Counted from the first letter of the stretch, positions 34,481 to 47,741 are shown. The stretch: DNA of 64,000 nucleotides from Sclerodactyla briareus (GCA_026419785.1 JAODTK010005669.1:1-64000), one strand, 5' to 3'. Made by a program: numbers and translations. Notes: a model not told the origin generated them from the sequence alone.

Positions 34481-35519
34481 GAGGCCCTATTACACTTTTA
34501 TACAAAACTAACAAATTATCAGCCATATTACATATGGTCTCTAAGGATATTTTTTCTCTTACAAATCAAATACCCGTTTGTGGCACTGTGTTCTGATTGC
34601 ATTTATTACATTTACATGGTTTCGTCCTATTATAACCCACAAGACAGTTATATGTTTATAACAACTGGTCATTTACCCTAGGCTATACGATTTAGTAGTG
34701 AAAACGACTAGACACAAATTAGGCAACTTGACGCACACACAAACATACGAACACACAACCTCGCACCACACACACACAGACACACCTACCTGAACACCTG
34801 AGTGATTACTTTCAAATTCATTTCCAATTCTGACCTCGGTATGGGGACATTCCGCATCGACGTTTTTTTGGTATATATTATTATATTATCTTGTTGTATA
34901 AAATTTTCACTTTGCTGACCTCTGCTGTCAAATGTATTACGCCTAACGTCATTATAGAACAGTGCAGGAGAAAAGTCACGGGCGTCACTAAGGTTTAGAA
35001 AAGTTTGGAATCGAGACGGAAATTGAATCGTAATGCTGAATCATACATGCAGGCAACTAATGTTGTCATCACGAATACTTTTTTTCACGCATCTGCCTGG
35101 CTTTAAATTAGAAATCGTCAAACGCTTACCATGACGGCATTTGACCGGCGTCGACCAGACCCTATATTGGGAAATTCACCGGCGCATTCCAAGAAACTAA
35201 TTAAACAACAAAGTCTCATAACGAGAAACTGACCTGGTTAATAGGGAATATCACAAGATACCTCACGGTTTTTGAACTGTGAAATTGAAACAAAAATAAC
35301 AGGTATTTAATTATTACCTTCTGGTGATGTTTCAATTGAAGTTGTATGGAGCCCGCGTCTTCCCCGGATCTGATATTTTTCTTTAGAAATCGCATCGCTT
35401 GTCACGTACCGAAGGCCTACCTATGTCCCTTTCCACTTTGCCTCCGGATCTGATCTACTAAACTAGGGACGTATAAGGATATTACAAATAACAAACTTGT
35501 TCTCACTTCCGGTCTTATA
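34481..35519. other. Intergenic DNA
   Basis: It holds an imperfect CACA-rich patch (34730-34790). No gene is seen. Confidence 0.4.
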
Positions 35520-35552
35520 TGGGGGTATAATTTATTTATTTATTATTTATTT

Positions 35553-35592
<40 letters not shown>

Positions 35593-35670
35593 TTTGTATA
35601 TTTATTTTGATTTCCTTAATTTATTGATTTATTTTTGTTTTTTTTTTAATTTTTTTTTTGTATTGTTCAT
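35520..35670. repeat. TTTA microsatellite and T-rich tract
   Basis: Nearly pure TTTA units at 35525-35600 are followed by T-rich sequence. Confidence 0.93.
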
Positions 35671-38239
35671 TTTTCGTCATTCATTTGGGGGTGGCATGAA
35701 CAATACTAAAAAGAAACCAGGGTACTTCAGAGCCGCCCATTCACGACCAGATAGTCCAATCAGGGCCCTCCTCATATTATTCGATGCACTTTATCTCAAC
35801 AGGTTAACGGAAAAAAAGGCAATATGTCAACCTCAAACAATTGCTACGTTTATTAATTAACACAAACCTGGGTAAAAACAATCTTGTAGATGGTTGCGGA
35901 GTTTTTAATAACGCTACTAAAAGCTGGTGGGCTCAAACGAGTTAAGAAACAACAGTTAAACAATTGAAACACTTAGTAAATATTTTGGGTGAAACGCTCA
36001 TTTGCTCCAGCTCCCTTCTTTGCCCAATTATGGTCATGTTGCACTTTACCGAGTTCTCGAGTCGAACTCAAAAATTGATTATGTACTGGCTCGAATGCAA
36101 TGTGATGATTGGATTTACCATTAAAAATGTGACGTCGGTGGTATGCCACAACCAACAAGAAACCGTTGGGCCAATAACAACAATCGTCACATGATTGATA
36201 AAGTCTCTTTACAATCATGGGCGTCCGCTCCGTCAACAGAAACTTAATCAAATAGAGCAAAGCGTGTTAATGTTACTTTCGACTATAGGACGGTATGAAC
36301 GCTTTCGGCCGATATGGCAGGCGGACTTGATGAAGGGAATTTGTTTTGAGGAGGGGGTAGTAGAACCGCGCCTGATGAATTGGTTTTCAATTGCAAAGCC
36401 TGGCACGGACGCTATAAGTAATTTTGTGGAAATTAATGACCCAATATTCTTTGTCAATTTAGACTTTGATTGGCCAAACTTAACTTTTGAGCAGTTTTAC
36501 TAATGTTAAGCAATAAACGCTAATCTGGTACGGCACGAATGGCCTCACCTAATTGATAGGGGATTGCAAATTTGTTATTTTGGGGTAAATCTCTAATTCT
36601 CTTCTCAATTCGAAGATGTCGGAAAAATGTTATTAGTTAATTAAGTTTGGAAACGTGAGTAAAATGCTGTTTCAGGATGGAGTCGGTTATAACTGACGTA
36701 AATCTTTTGGAGAGAATACATCATCTAGAATCATATGATTGATTTGATTGATTCAGTTGAATGAATGAGTTCTTGTAACGTTTGAACAGAAATACATTTA
36801 TTCTACGGAAACGGGTGAAAAAACTCATGCTCCATACATGCGCGCAAAAAATTCACAACTGTTCTGGTCATTGGTACCATGCGACCATAGATCTCATTAC
36901 GAAGCGGTCAAGGTACATTGAATTTGAAGTGCCATAAGGCATGTATGAAGTCAGCTTAAAGTGGTGGATGACTCATCGCGCGCGAAAGCTGGGCTCAGCA
37001 GCCTCACAAGAAGTCAATTAGCGGTAAGTCTAGTCAATGGGCCTGCTTTTGTGGGAAAGTAAATTTTTGCCAATTTCAGCTAAATGTGTGAACGTGGATT
37101 CAGGGAATTTTAAATAGTGATCTGCGATGACCTCTGCCCCTTTCTGAAAATCGACCCAGATCAGTGAAGTTTGGAAACGTGGGTAGCCATAAACAGAGGC
37201 AGACAGCAGGGACAAATTCCGTAAAAATCGAAAAAGTGGAAAAACTATATCGCACACCCAAGCAAATCGCGCGAAGCGCCGAAAATTTACGACATTAACT
37301 CGGGCATCCCGATGAACAGTTTGGGCGTTTTTTCAGATCTTTGGTCCAGCATTTTGCCTATTGCCCTTAATCTTCATTCCGGCGCGCATAATGGACATAT
37401 CACAGACCCAGAGACATTCGACTCATGTCCCCATAGCATACGTCCAAAAAGGGTGGTGTGTGTGGGAGAAGGGGGGGGGGGAACTTTGCTATTATTTCGC
37501 CCCCTTCGAAAAGTGTGGGGGGGTCGCGTCCCCCGACCCCCAGGATTGACCCCCATACTGAATACAGTTTAAGGCAAAACAAATAATTGTTTATATTTTT
37601 CATAGGAATCCTGGGGACCGGATGGGCCTGTACTATCTTTTGCTACCTATTCTCCTCTTGTATAGGACAACACAAGCCAGTTTTAAAGCAATCACGAATC
37701 ATGCCTCTTGATGATTGTTGTTAGATGGCTCCATCCTTGCAGTGCATACCATCTGCGCCCTTGACACATTCAACCGTTTTAGCCCTTGATACAACTTCAC
37801 AACTTTCCTGATCATCGCCAAAACAACCTCAATTGATTGCGGAATCCGCGAACGCGTCTCCACCTTCGAAAATTTATAACAGGTCAGGGGCAATCCGAAC
37901 TCCGGTCCCCGTCACAATTACATTCAGATTTCCGCGTACCTTTCTCACAGGATGTTCAACATCACTTCAACTCTGCCACACGCCATAGCCACATCCTTTC
38001 AATTAGTTTCATCTGTAATATTTGCATAGTCTTCTTATAATTGTTTTAGTGTTTTTATATTGTCCCAATTCTCACTTTATGTTTTATACATAATGTTATC
38101 TGTCGGCGGAATAAATTTTTCCGTTTTCTTCTTCCGAAATGGACAATTATGTTCTATCTATCATCGTCTTCCGAGGAACTAAGAACGGGCCGTATATTCA
38201 AAAGAATAATTGGAATATGCCTTTTAAAAATGTCAGTTT
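35671..38239. other. Intergenic DNA with weak ORFs
   Basis: A plus-strand frame at 36195-36503 (102 codons) ends in an acidic/aromatic stretch (FVEINDPIFFVNLDFDWPNL) but is unrecognised. A G-run lies at 37470-37479, with a palindrome-rich GGGGG/CCCCC segment at 37430-37560. Around 38030-38120 the sequence is AT-rich with an AATAAA word, resembling a 3' end of a transcript or LINE, but no coding motif confirms it. Confidence 0.3.
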
Positions 38240-38785
38240 AATAAGCCCCGTTGGGACATGTACAGATTTGCCTTTACTAGCACAATGAAAGAATGATCTA
38301 CAAAACCCACACCCCAAATTTGAAGTTTCCAGCATGTTGCCTTGTTCAGATATTCCAATTTATTTTTTGAGAAATTTGAGGAATCTATAATTACGGGGGA
38401 AATGAGCGAAGGCCGTCCATAGGCCCCACAGTATGCCGCAGTTTGGCGTCATGATTACGAAAGATGAGAAATGATATTCACTCAAATGAACGATGTTATT
38501 CTCAATTAGGTTGTGAACAATTCTTTAGGTTTTATACGGATCCCATATATATATTTTGTTTTGGTACAAAGATGTTCTACGAGTGCATGTTTTTAGCATG
38601 ACTTTGTATTAGAGTGGAACCTGCAGTTCCCCCCGTGATGTCACAATACAACTTGTGTAAATGGCTGATCGTTCCTTATCGGTACACGCGAATCGGCGAA
38701 ATTCGGTGTGAAGTTTTGGCTGTCATTACTCTACATCAAAAGTACTAAGAGTCCAGTCATATTTTTACATGACCATTGTAATTTA
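38240..38785. mobile_element. Non-autonomous inverted-repeat element, copy 2
   Basis: A diverged copy of the 23920-24446 element in the same orientation. The right end keeps TTTTACATGACCATTG; the left end (GGGACATGTACAG) is eroded. Several internal blocks match in order. Confidence 0.75.
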
Positions 38786-38964
38786 AGTATAACGGAACGA
38801 TAATACACATTGAGCCTGACGGTTCACTAAACATCCAACCTCCCGGTTCCACATGTCCTGCCTGCATCAGTATTCATCCATCCAATTTTCACTGAGGCCC
38901 TAGCAGCCCCCATCATTGTTTTCACACATTCATTCCGTTAGTAATGGATATTTCGGTAACGAAT

Positions 38965-39650
38965 TAAACGGTGTAGAATCCTCATCATTGCATCAGGCTA
39001 CAGCCATCACAAGGTAGAAACTCAGGACTGCAGTCGTCTAAACTTCACGGGTAGAAACCTCCGGCATTGCTGTCATGAGGCTAAACCATTAACGGGGTAG
39101 AACACCTCAGGCCTTGCTGGCAGGCTACAGCCATCACAGGGTAGAAACCTCAGGCATTGCAGTCAGCCTACACTATTAACGGGGTAGAAACTCATGCAAT
39201 GCCTTGCTCAGGCTACAACCATTACGGGGTAGAAACCCCAAACATTGAAATCAGCTAACAACCTTACGGGGTAGAACCTCCGCATTGCTGTCGAGCTAAG
39301 CCATTCCGGGATAGAACTCCAGGCAATCTGTCAGGCTACAGCCATTGACGAGGGTAGAAACCTCATGTAATGCTGTCCGCTACAGCCCTCAACAGGGTTA
39401 AAACCGCAGCTTGCAGACTGCTATACTAATAATGGTTAGAAAGAAACCTCCGGCATTGTTGCAGCTCCAGCATTAACGAGGTAGAACCTCAGTCAGGCTG
39501 TCAGGCTTACAGCCATGAACAGGGTAGACCTCAGACAATTGCAGTCAGGCTGGAACCAGTTAACGAAGTAGAAACCTCCGGCAAGGCTGCATGGCTACAC
39601 ATTAAAGGGTAGAATCTCAGATATTGCTTCGGCCCAGCCACTGTCCCTGA
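38965..39650 (+). repeat. Minisatellite, unit of about 44 bp
   Basis: About 15 imperfect copies of a unit whose core words are GGGGTAGAAACCTCAGGCAT, TGCTGTCAGGCTACA and GCCATTAAC. Copies differ by many single-base indels. It directly abuts the 290-bp array at its right end. Confidence 0.9.
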
Positions 39651-40865
39651 ATACAGGAAATTTGTGAAATACAATGATCAAAAGATTGCACATGTACGGG
39701 GCCGAATACAGGTTTTTCCAAAGAGGAGATGATTTCGTGCTGTGAAATCGATGCAGAGAGAAATCCATATGGTGCGGCGTGTAGGCGCGGGTCCCTCGGC
39801 GGGGCCCATGCTCTAAGCCTGGAAGCTGTATGCTCTCTAGGCATACTGGGCTCATTTTAGGAGGAAACTTTATCGTGATTTCCGGTTGACAAGATTCTAA
39901 AGAATTATCGATACGATTCATAGAAAGGGTTTCTGGCATCATAGAACATACGTCCGGAAATCTCAATAGGGCCTTACGAATGTTAGCTCAGGGTAGTTCT
40001 GTTACCATGCAACAGAACAACGATCCGAATGTGCGCTGAGGCATGTAGTCTTTCCGGCGTGGTTCCATGGCTCGCATATGGACTTGGGGAGCTACATATG
40101 TTTCTAGATGATCTCTAGTGCAATCTTAGGCTCATCTGGAGCATGTTTCTGATTTCGTTTACAATATTATAAAACATATCACTGACGGTCCATATAATTC
40201 TGTTCACACTAAGACATCGTCTGGATATTAATAGCCTATGTCATTCGTCCTCAATGATGAATCCCGGCATTCTGTGTCGCGATACCACAGACCACGACCT
40301 TCATGTTCAACGCACATCGACGAGCGCGTAGAAAGGAGTCCCTTGCAGGATCTAGGTCTTGCCTTCAAGCCCCTGGCCATGGAAGCTATAGAATTCTAGA
40401 TGCTCTCTTGTGCGATCTGAGGCTCCTTTGGGACTTTATCTTGAGTTTGGCTGACAAGATTATGTAAAATTAGCAGAAATTGATATAATTTTGTGGGATC
40501 ATAGAATAAAAAAACATTATCAGGCCTAGGTCAGTCTGTCGCTCTCATTATGTAGCGGGGGTACTTTCTCTGTGTTGCTATACCACAGAACATACCTCGA
40601 TGTGCTCACACGCGACAGCGCCCATCATGAAGCGCGTAGCGGGCAGTCCTTTTGGCGTGAGTCCAGGGCTCGCCCTGGGGCCTCGGGAGTTTTAGGAACC
40701 TCGATGTTTCTAGTGCAATCTTAGGCTCTTTGGGAACATTTTATCGATTTTTTGTTGACAAGAAATTTTTTTCCCAAAAAAAAGAAATTGTGAACAACGA
40801 TTCCTATAATTCTGTCATCATAGAACAGACGTCTAGGAGACGGGCCGTCGTATTGCGAAGAATCC
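39651..40865 (+). repeat. Tandem array, unit of about 290 bp, four copies
   Basis: The block TTTATC..GATTTxxGGTTGACAAGAT, then ATAATTCTGT..ATCATAGAA, then CGTC(C/T)(G/A)G recurs at about 39866, 40139, 40430 and 40731. Between these, ATACCACAGA(C/A)CA, GAGCGCGTAG, TTTCTAG..CTCTxGTGC and ATCTTAGGCTC recur in the same order. Spacings are about 273, 291 and 301 bp. No coding sequence is supported, so it looks like a short satellite array. Confidence 0.85.
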
Positions 40866-43169
40866 CGAAATAAATAATCTAAACATTGAGACAGTATAAG
40901 GTATGACAAAGGGGTCGAGCGATAATTACCGGACTATTTCACGAAAGGAGAGGAGCTGTAGGTCACGTAAGTAAAGCATATATGCTGGAGAAGGGGGGGG
41001 GTATGAACCCGGAAAATCCCCCACTGAATCCGCGCTCTTGTCTATGCAGCATATGCTGAAACGGGTTAAAAGCTGTATGTAGTCTGTCACATCAGACAAG
41101 TGATTGTACTCGGTAGGCCAGGCTGAGATTAACTAGTAAAAAAAACTGGCCATTTATCCCTATCTATAAATCCCATAGGTATCTCCTTCTTGTATTGTTT
41201 TAAACCCCACAATGCTGAATCAACCGAGTGTTTGGCACAATTGATAGACCGGCCTCACCCTTGATACGTGGATCGGAATGTCGTTCGGTTCATCCCCCCC
41301 CCAAAAAAAAACACACAAAAGAATGTACCCACTGTCCTCTCGTGGGCGCTCAGTACAAGGGGTTGGAGGCAGGGACATATGAGGGGTAGGCAATTTTGCA
41401 AGTTGCCGTCTGCGTGTGCTTGCCCCTGCCCCATACATTAACATTTAGGGTTCCCGCCAAGAGGCCTTGCCGTATTTCCCGTTTACCTGCTTAAAGATTC
41501 CTCAGTACCAGTAAGGTGCAGTATCCAGATTTGCACCCTTGCTGGGCCCTGAATAGGTTTCGAACTTCTACTAAGTGAATTGGGAGATTTTCATTTTTTT
41601 CGGGAGAACAAATTGTCTCCTGCCTTAGGAGACTTTGAATATTCATGACACTGTCATTTGTATTTTTCCCACAAAGCAATTCCCATGAAACATACAGATC
41701 ATTCGTTTCCACGCAATTTGGAATTCGTCCAGTCGGCTTCAATTTTTTTATTGCATATCGGATCTTGTTGTCCCACAACCCTAACAGAAAAAAGCTTGTT
41801 TTGGAGTGGTAGTTGTCAGTGTAATTTCGAGATATTATTTTGAAATACGAATCATTACTTCCCGGAGGTAGCTCATTGGGATTCGATTTGTCACGTAATG
41901 CCGGCAAAACTCGCTCCAGTTGGTTAATGGTTAGGGTAACCTACTGGAAACTTTTGATAGATTATGGCAGGTAACACATGCATGGAAGAAACGTAACTGT
42001 AATAATCGTCCTAATGTTAATTACTCACACATCGCAGTGTGTCATCAACTGGGAACGACTGTTTTGTATCCATGGTCTCGGACCTGTTTAGTATATCTGT
42101 TTACCATACCAATACTCCCGAACAGGAGAATCTCTGAATCCTCCCAAACAGATAATCCCTCGGACGGGGTTTAGGACCCGAGGATGGGATTTGCAAAGGT
42201 AAGACTAGTGCCGTGTGATGTGTTGATCTACCACCCTGCAATGAAATTTGGTAGGTCAAGATTTAGGTTCTAAGCTCTGCATATCCACCAGAGCGGATCT
42301 AGATAGGGTGGGCGGGGGGTGGGCTCTTTCCGTCAAAGTGGATTTTACATTTGACCGGGGTGTTGTAGTACGTCAGTGTAATGAACGAATTCGGTACAAA
42401 AATCACAGAAATAAAAAAGCCCTGAAGGTCACACGGTCAATAAGTAAATTTGAGGTCAGAAGGCAAAAATGATGTTCAAGTAGGTCAACCAGATGTAGTT
42501 GACCAGACAACCAGACTCATTTATGCAATCACTCGAGATGTTCATGAGAAACGCCAATTACAGTATTTATTTTCATTGTTTTGCTGGCTTTCAGACTTTT
42601 ACAAATTCGGAATAGTTTGTTGATAGGTTGTCGTAGTACATTAGTGTATTTGTTTTCCTGGTTTCCTGGTGCTGACTTGGAACTTTTGATCTTCCCATGT
42701 AATAACGTACATCCAGTAGGAACTGCCTATATCATAATGATCCGTGATCTAGAGACAAGAGAACAAACGGTAAACTCCTCCTCTGTACAAAGCACACGGA
42801 TTTCATCACGACGAATATATCGCTTATATATTGTATTAAGCCTCATTAAATCTGGGTATTTTAATAATTCTCCCTCGGGTGTTTCCAAGACCTAATCCAG
42901 CATGACCTTTTAATATAGCAGTATAATTATTAACTGCGATATTCGCCTGCTAATTGCAAGTGACAGCACTATAGGCAAATGTCGTCAATGTACATTTCCA
43001 AGAGATTCCGTATATCTACTACTAGACTACTACTACTACTAGCTATCGATAATACTAATAATAATACCAATAAACTCAATAAACAGGCATGCCTTTCCTG
43101 CTCTTCAGTGTAGCTCAGGTGAAAGGCGACTGGAACATACAACTAAAATGCGAAATCAGCCCAGTTCTA
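40866..43169. other. Intergenic DNA
   Basis: It contains a G-run at 40993-41000 and a minus-strand version of the GAGATTCTCCTGTTCGGG repeat at 42110-42165. The minus-strand frame 41907-41491 (138 codons) is unrecognised. A CTA/AAT-rich microsatellite lies at 43015-43080. Confidence 0.4.
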
Positions 43170-44070
43170 TAGTTTATTTAGTTTAGTTTAGTTTAGTTTA
43201 GTTTAGTGACTATATTATATTTCTTAGGGATGCCATCATTATCAATTTTTCCAAATACACAAACTGTGTGATGCGTAAATCAATAGAATTGCGTATTTAA
43301 ATATTACCACAGCCTACAACAACATGCGTCGTCAAAAAACTAGAGTGCTCAGAGTGCCCAATTATTACCTTGGTACACAGTGTGAAGCGAAACCTGTAAT
43401 AATAATATAATAATATACTAATAATAATAATATAATAATAATAATAATATCTAATAATAATAATATAAATGAAGCCGCTATATTTACTTTCTATTCTCAT
43501 TAAACTTTCCACAGTCAATGAACCTTATTTCCTATCAAAGTATCATAAACTAGGTTGTCTATTGATTTTGCGAGTGAACTTGTTCAAATCGCCTTGGGAA
43601 AAGGGTACAAACTATAAAAAAAAAATGATTAGTGTAGTACGTAGCAGTAGGAAAAGGGTCCGGAAGGCACTGAGTGTCAAACGACCCGAAACCACACCGA
43701 CACAAGAAAAAAAAAAGAACATCGAACTCGAAGAAATCCCACCTTGGTGAAAACCATCCCAGCTTAGACAGTTGGCTCCTATCAGCGGGAACATCAAAAC
43801 ATTCGAAGAAATGGTCGAAAGAAAGGTCATCAAAACCATTGCAATTTTGAAGATCTGAATCAAATTCACCTCAGCTCCAATGAAGGTTACGGAATCTCTG
43901 TAAAAAATCTCGCAGATTTGAACTAGTTTTCGTAGGTCTCCTAGCAGCTTATCTTTCGCGAAAAAAGAATTCCACAATTGCCCGGAATAATACTTCCTAA
44001 GAGGTCTCACCAACTTGCCTTAACCAGTCCGACAGCTCTTTACATAATGTAAAGCTAGGGTTGTCTAAAT
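43170..44070 (-). mobile_element. CR1-like LINE, C-terminal and tail fragment
   Basis: The minus-strand frame 44013-43612 gives VRPLRKYYSGQLWNSFFAKD followed by KLLGDLRKLVQI and, further on, NLIQIFKI. This matches the CR1 region LVRPxLEYxxxxWNPxxxKDxxLLExVQ and the later DLIQxFKI. Six tandem TTTAG units on the plus strand at 43175-43207 (CTAAA on the element strand) have the same sequence as the tail of the copy at 32487 and may be this copy's 3' end, with an AAT microsatellite (43395-43470) expanded between. A short non-coding match with the other copies supports family identity. Confidence 0.72.
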
Positions 44071-47000
44071 CATAGTTTTTTTCAGATGAACATTCCTTGG
44101 AATTATTCTAGTGGAGGAATAGCACTTGAAAAATCCTATTCTGATTTTCCTATACTTCTATACAAACCGAATAAGTTTTGGCCAATCCAGCCAACTCGTC
44201 CGCTAGTCCCCTCCCCATTTCCTCCACACGTGCTCCAAAAAATTACAGTTTATATCTTTTATCGGCCCCGGAGACAGGAAAGGGCCGGGTGGGATATTGG
44301 ACTATTTTCGTATATTTTCTGTTGTTAGTTACCATACCAACAGTTTTGCTATGGCTTAAATCTACTGAGACATCATGTTTGGGTACTCATTGTGCAATGA
44401 GGTGTATCTCGAAAGGTGTCCTGGCATGCACTTTGTGTGTGTGTGTTGTGTGTGTGTGTGTGTGTATTCGTTCGTTGGTATCTTAAAATTCTACACACGC
44501 CCTAATAGTCACAACCACGCACTCCTCTCTCACAATTCAGCGAAAATCATCGGACACTCTTTGGGCAATTCTGTTTGTTTCCACCAATTCGATATTCGCT
44601 AACTTCCCAAACCTTGTAATAAGATGAAGGGGCAACGTGTGAAATCAAGCCGAAATTAACCGACTGTGAATTTAAGGACGAAAACTCTGGGGGACTAGGA
44701 AACTACTGTTCCGAAACCTATTTCGATAGTGTTCATTACTTGCAAATTGCAAGAGTGTTGAAACGGCTGAATATTTTCATAGTTTCAGGGATGCCGATTC
44801 GATCATGCAATTACAGGATTGCTGAGGGCTAAGTGGAGAAGTAGTATACCTTGTCCAATAGTAGACCCGGCACGCCAGATGTCAGTTTTATTTACACATG
44901 CAATTTTCCTATACAAAATAACGAAAGCAAGAATTTTACTCATACAATCTGGCAAAACTGACCCTGACTAATACTCTACATAATTCAAGGTCTAAGGAAT
45001 GGGAGGACGAAAAGTGAGTGAAACACTTTTCTAGTTTTACCCCTTATGGTCATTATCACGAAAAACAAATTGGGTTTAGCGATGAAAGCATATACAAGAA
45101 ATAGAGAGAGCGAAGAGAGAGAAGGGGTGGAGAGAGGACAAATAGGTGCAAGATATGAGATGAACACCTATCTATGTTTTTCAATCAGTGCTGCTTCAGT
45201 TTTTCTAAAAATGATATAGAATTGTTTTGTTTTTTTAAATTTGTCAAGGTAACTCAAACTATTTCCAGAATAACACTTATTTGGCCTTGATTCAAGTTAA
45301 TTTGTCAATAGATGGCACACAGCGAATATATGTTTCCGAGTGTTATGAAGGCATGAAATCATGGATTACTCGTTATGACACGTTTATGCAATTCAAATGC
45401 AAGCTATCGATGAGTATTGTAATTGTGCGTCCTACATATGCTCATTCATACTTGAATGAGGCAAATCCCTCCCGTGGAATGAATATTTAAAAAAGCGATA
45501 TTGGAATTGAAATACCTTCCCTACCACACTACCCGACTACTGTAATCTTGATAAAGAAGTTTGAGGACGAGTGACGATAATATCTCACTTCTTTTTGGCG
45601 TCCATTCCCCCTGGAATTACAACTGAATACGAATTGCTTTGCCCTACACTTTGTCCAAGTAAAATAGAAGAATATTTCCACTGACTAACATTGTGATCCA
45701 ACAACCTTTACTTCCCAGACAGTTTCATACATTTCATGGATCGAACCTATTGACCATTTATAACCCCCGTAATTGTGTTATTGTGCGCCCTCTAAACTTG
45801 TCATTTTATTTCATTTCAAATAGTAACGAACTTTTCAGTTCCTTTACAAATGAGTTCGGTGGATTTGTTAAACAGTAAAGAAAAACAAGTGGAACTTACC
45901 ACTTGGTGACCTTGTCGTGCGGGTTAAATCACGGGAGAACTAAAATTCGCAGAGTTTTAAAGGGAAAAGATCGTCCTATCATCAATAAACTGAGCACCAT
46001 GAACTCGAATAGGACCCGCGCAAACTAGGTTGGATGATGTTTCACGGGGTAAACCGCTCCTAATAGGAACAAAATTGATTTATCGGGATCCTTGGGGGCA
46101 GATCAACGAAAGTCTTGCGATTTCGATAATTATTCGTAAAGATCGACTCGCCGTTCAACCAGGAAATTCGTTATCAGTCAAAGATACTCTATATTGGAGT
46201 TTTCCAACGCAGGCCACAGAATACAGTCAGTGCGTAACGTTATTGACGCTTATTCAACTAAATACTGAATAAGTAAGTGACCCCCATGTTCGAGATGTAA
46301 GCTTAACAACCAGCGTGAGTGATTCCACCAACAAATGAACCCTCGCCAAAATTGAATGAGGCAACAGGTAAAAGAAATTTTAATTCATGTGGCCAGAGGC
46401 TTTATCAAATCGATAAAAAAGAGTATCTCCTGAAAAGTATTATCTTCCTAATATTATATAGGGCCTTATGTCTGGAATTAGTTAACGATTTTTTACCGAT
46501 ATATCCGGTCTTGAGCATGGCTAGTTGATCAGGCTTATGGTTTAAGAAGGATCACATCTTGGAGTCTTGTAGCAGTCAGGATGCAGATAATTTGTAATCC
46601 GCACTTCGGCTACCACGTTTTTTTTTTTTTCAATAACCTTCACCTGGCTGATGCATCAGTTCGAATTTTTATTACTTTTTTGGTTTGACTGTATACAGAT
46701 GAAAATCAACAGTTGGTGCAGTGGATGAGTAGATAGAAGAAATGGTCTAACCGGCAAACACATTGCCCACATTAATCCTGGAATGCAAAGTGCATGAATG
46801 CGCCCTATTGAGTGTTCTCTCTCTCCCTAATACACCCAATTGAACTCATCACATGCAATGCCACCATGGGTATTTCCTCACCTAAAATTGGTGTTTCTGG
46901 TTCCCCGGTTATGATTATTGGGTAACTAAAATCTCCTCCTCTATAAACCAAACAGTTCGTACATGCAAAGTTGGGGAGAAAATGTGTAGTTCCAAAAGTT

Positions 47001-47640
47001 TCCAAGATGCTTGGTCGTCTCTGTTTGGCCCAAAATATTTACTAAAATATAGACATTCATGATATTGAGATTCCATTAAAATACAGCGGCCATATTGGTC
47101 AAAAGTTCCACGAATCTGAACGATGGATTGAATAGAACAGCGCTCCTGACCGTGGCGCATGCGAAATCCCCCTATCCCCCCATTCGTTGCACGGACGCGT
47201 ACAGAAGATTCGACGTTAACGGCAGTATGTGGCTAAAAATCATTTACATGTCGTATTGATGGTGTGTTTTCTTCTGTTTTTGATCATCAGGAACCCTCGT
47301 AAACAATGTTTCATGTTAAAATGATATCAGACATATTTGGATGACAAAAAAAACAGACGGACGAACATACATACATACAAAAATCAAGCGAACTACAATC
47401 CTCAGACGACGATTATAAAAACCTAGAAGCAAATACGGTAGTACTGCTGGCCTCGGAACAATACAGCCAAACCCTCTAGCATAAGCTGACACGCGCCCGC
47501 GCCCCACCCGCAGATCATCTTCCAATCAATTGTGCATCTTTTTGCGTTGACCTTATAGCCTACCAACACTTCGTTAGTCACATCTCGGTCCCATCGTATG
47601 GCTCATTATATCTAAAAGCCACACCCCAGCGCTTATCTGG
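44071..47640. other. Long gene-free stretch
   Basis: It includes a (GT)n tract at 44432-44466 and a T-run at 46618-46630. The plus-strand frames at 45281-45490 and 46030-46272 are open but unrecognised. Nothing else is supported. Confidence 0.4.
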
Positions 47641-47652
47641 TCCTGTGTCGCT

Positions 47653-47660
47653 TATATAAG
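47653..47660 (+). promoter_or_regulatory. TATA box of the candidate secreted-protein gene
   Basis: TATATAAG lies about 90 bp upstream of the ATG at 47742. A TTCATTA word 23-30 bp downstream (47675-47681) is suitably placed for transcription initiation. It is called because it sits at the right distance before a signal-peptide exon with a good donor. Confidence 0.45.
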
Positions 47661-47741
47661 AGATCGTAGCAAGCTTCATTAACATCGAATACCAGCGCTG
47701 GGCTACACTTGATGCTATCAGAGGGAACAGTCGCTGTCAAG

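Noticed and set aside
36195-36503. 102-codon plus ORF ending in an acidic/aromatic stretch
   Set aside because: Protein-like in part, but no family, splice context or conservation can be shown from the sequence alone.
37600-38130. Possible LINE 3' end ending in an AATAAA-containing AT-rich tail
   Set aside because: Only a vague FPRT-like word is seen; there is not enough motif order to call an element.
38965-39650. Regular repeats that could suggest a CRISPR array
   Set aside because: There are no constant repeats separated by unique spacers; the units are contiguous and degenerate, as in a minisatellite, and the context is an animal genome.
41491-41907. 138-codon minus-strand ORF
   Set aside because: No recognisable domain, no signal peptide, no convincing splice sites; a length expected by chance in 64 kb.
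43113-43140. GTAGCTCAGGTGAAAGG, similar to a tRNA A box
   Set aside because: No B box or acceptor-stem pairing follows at the required distance.
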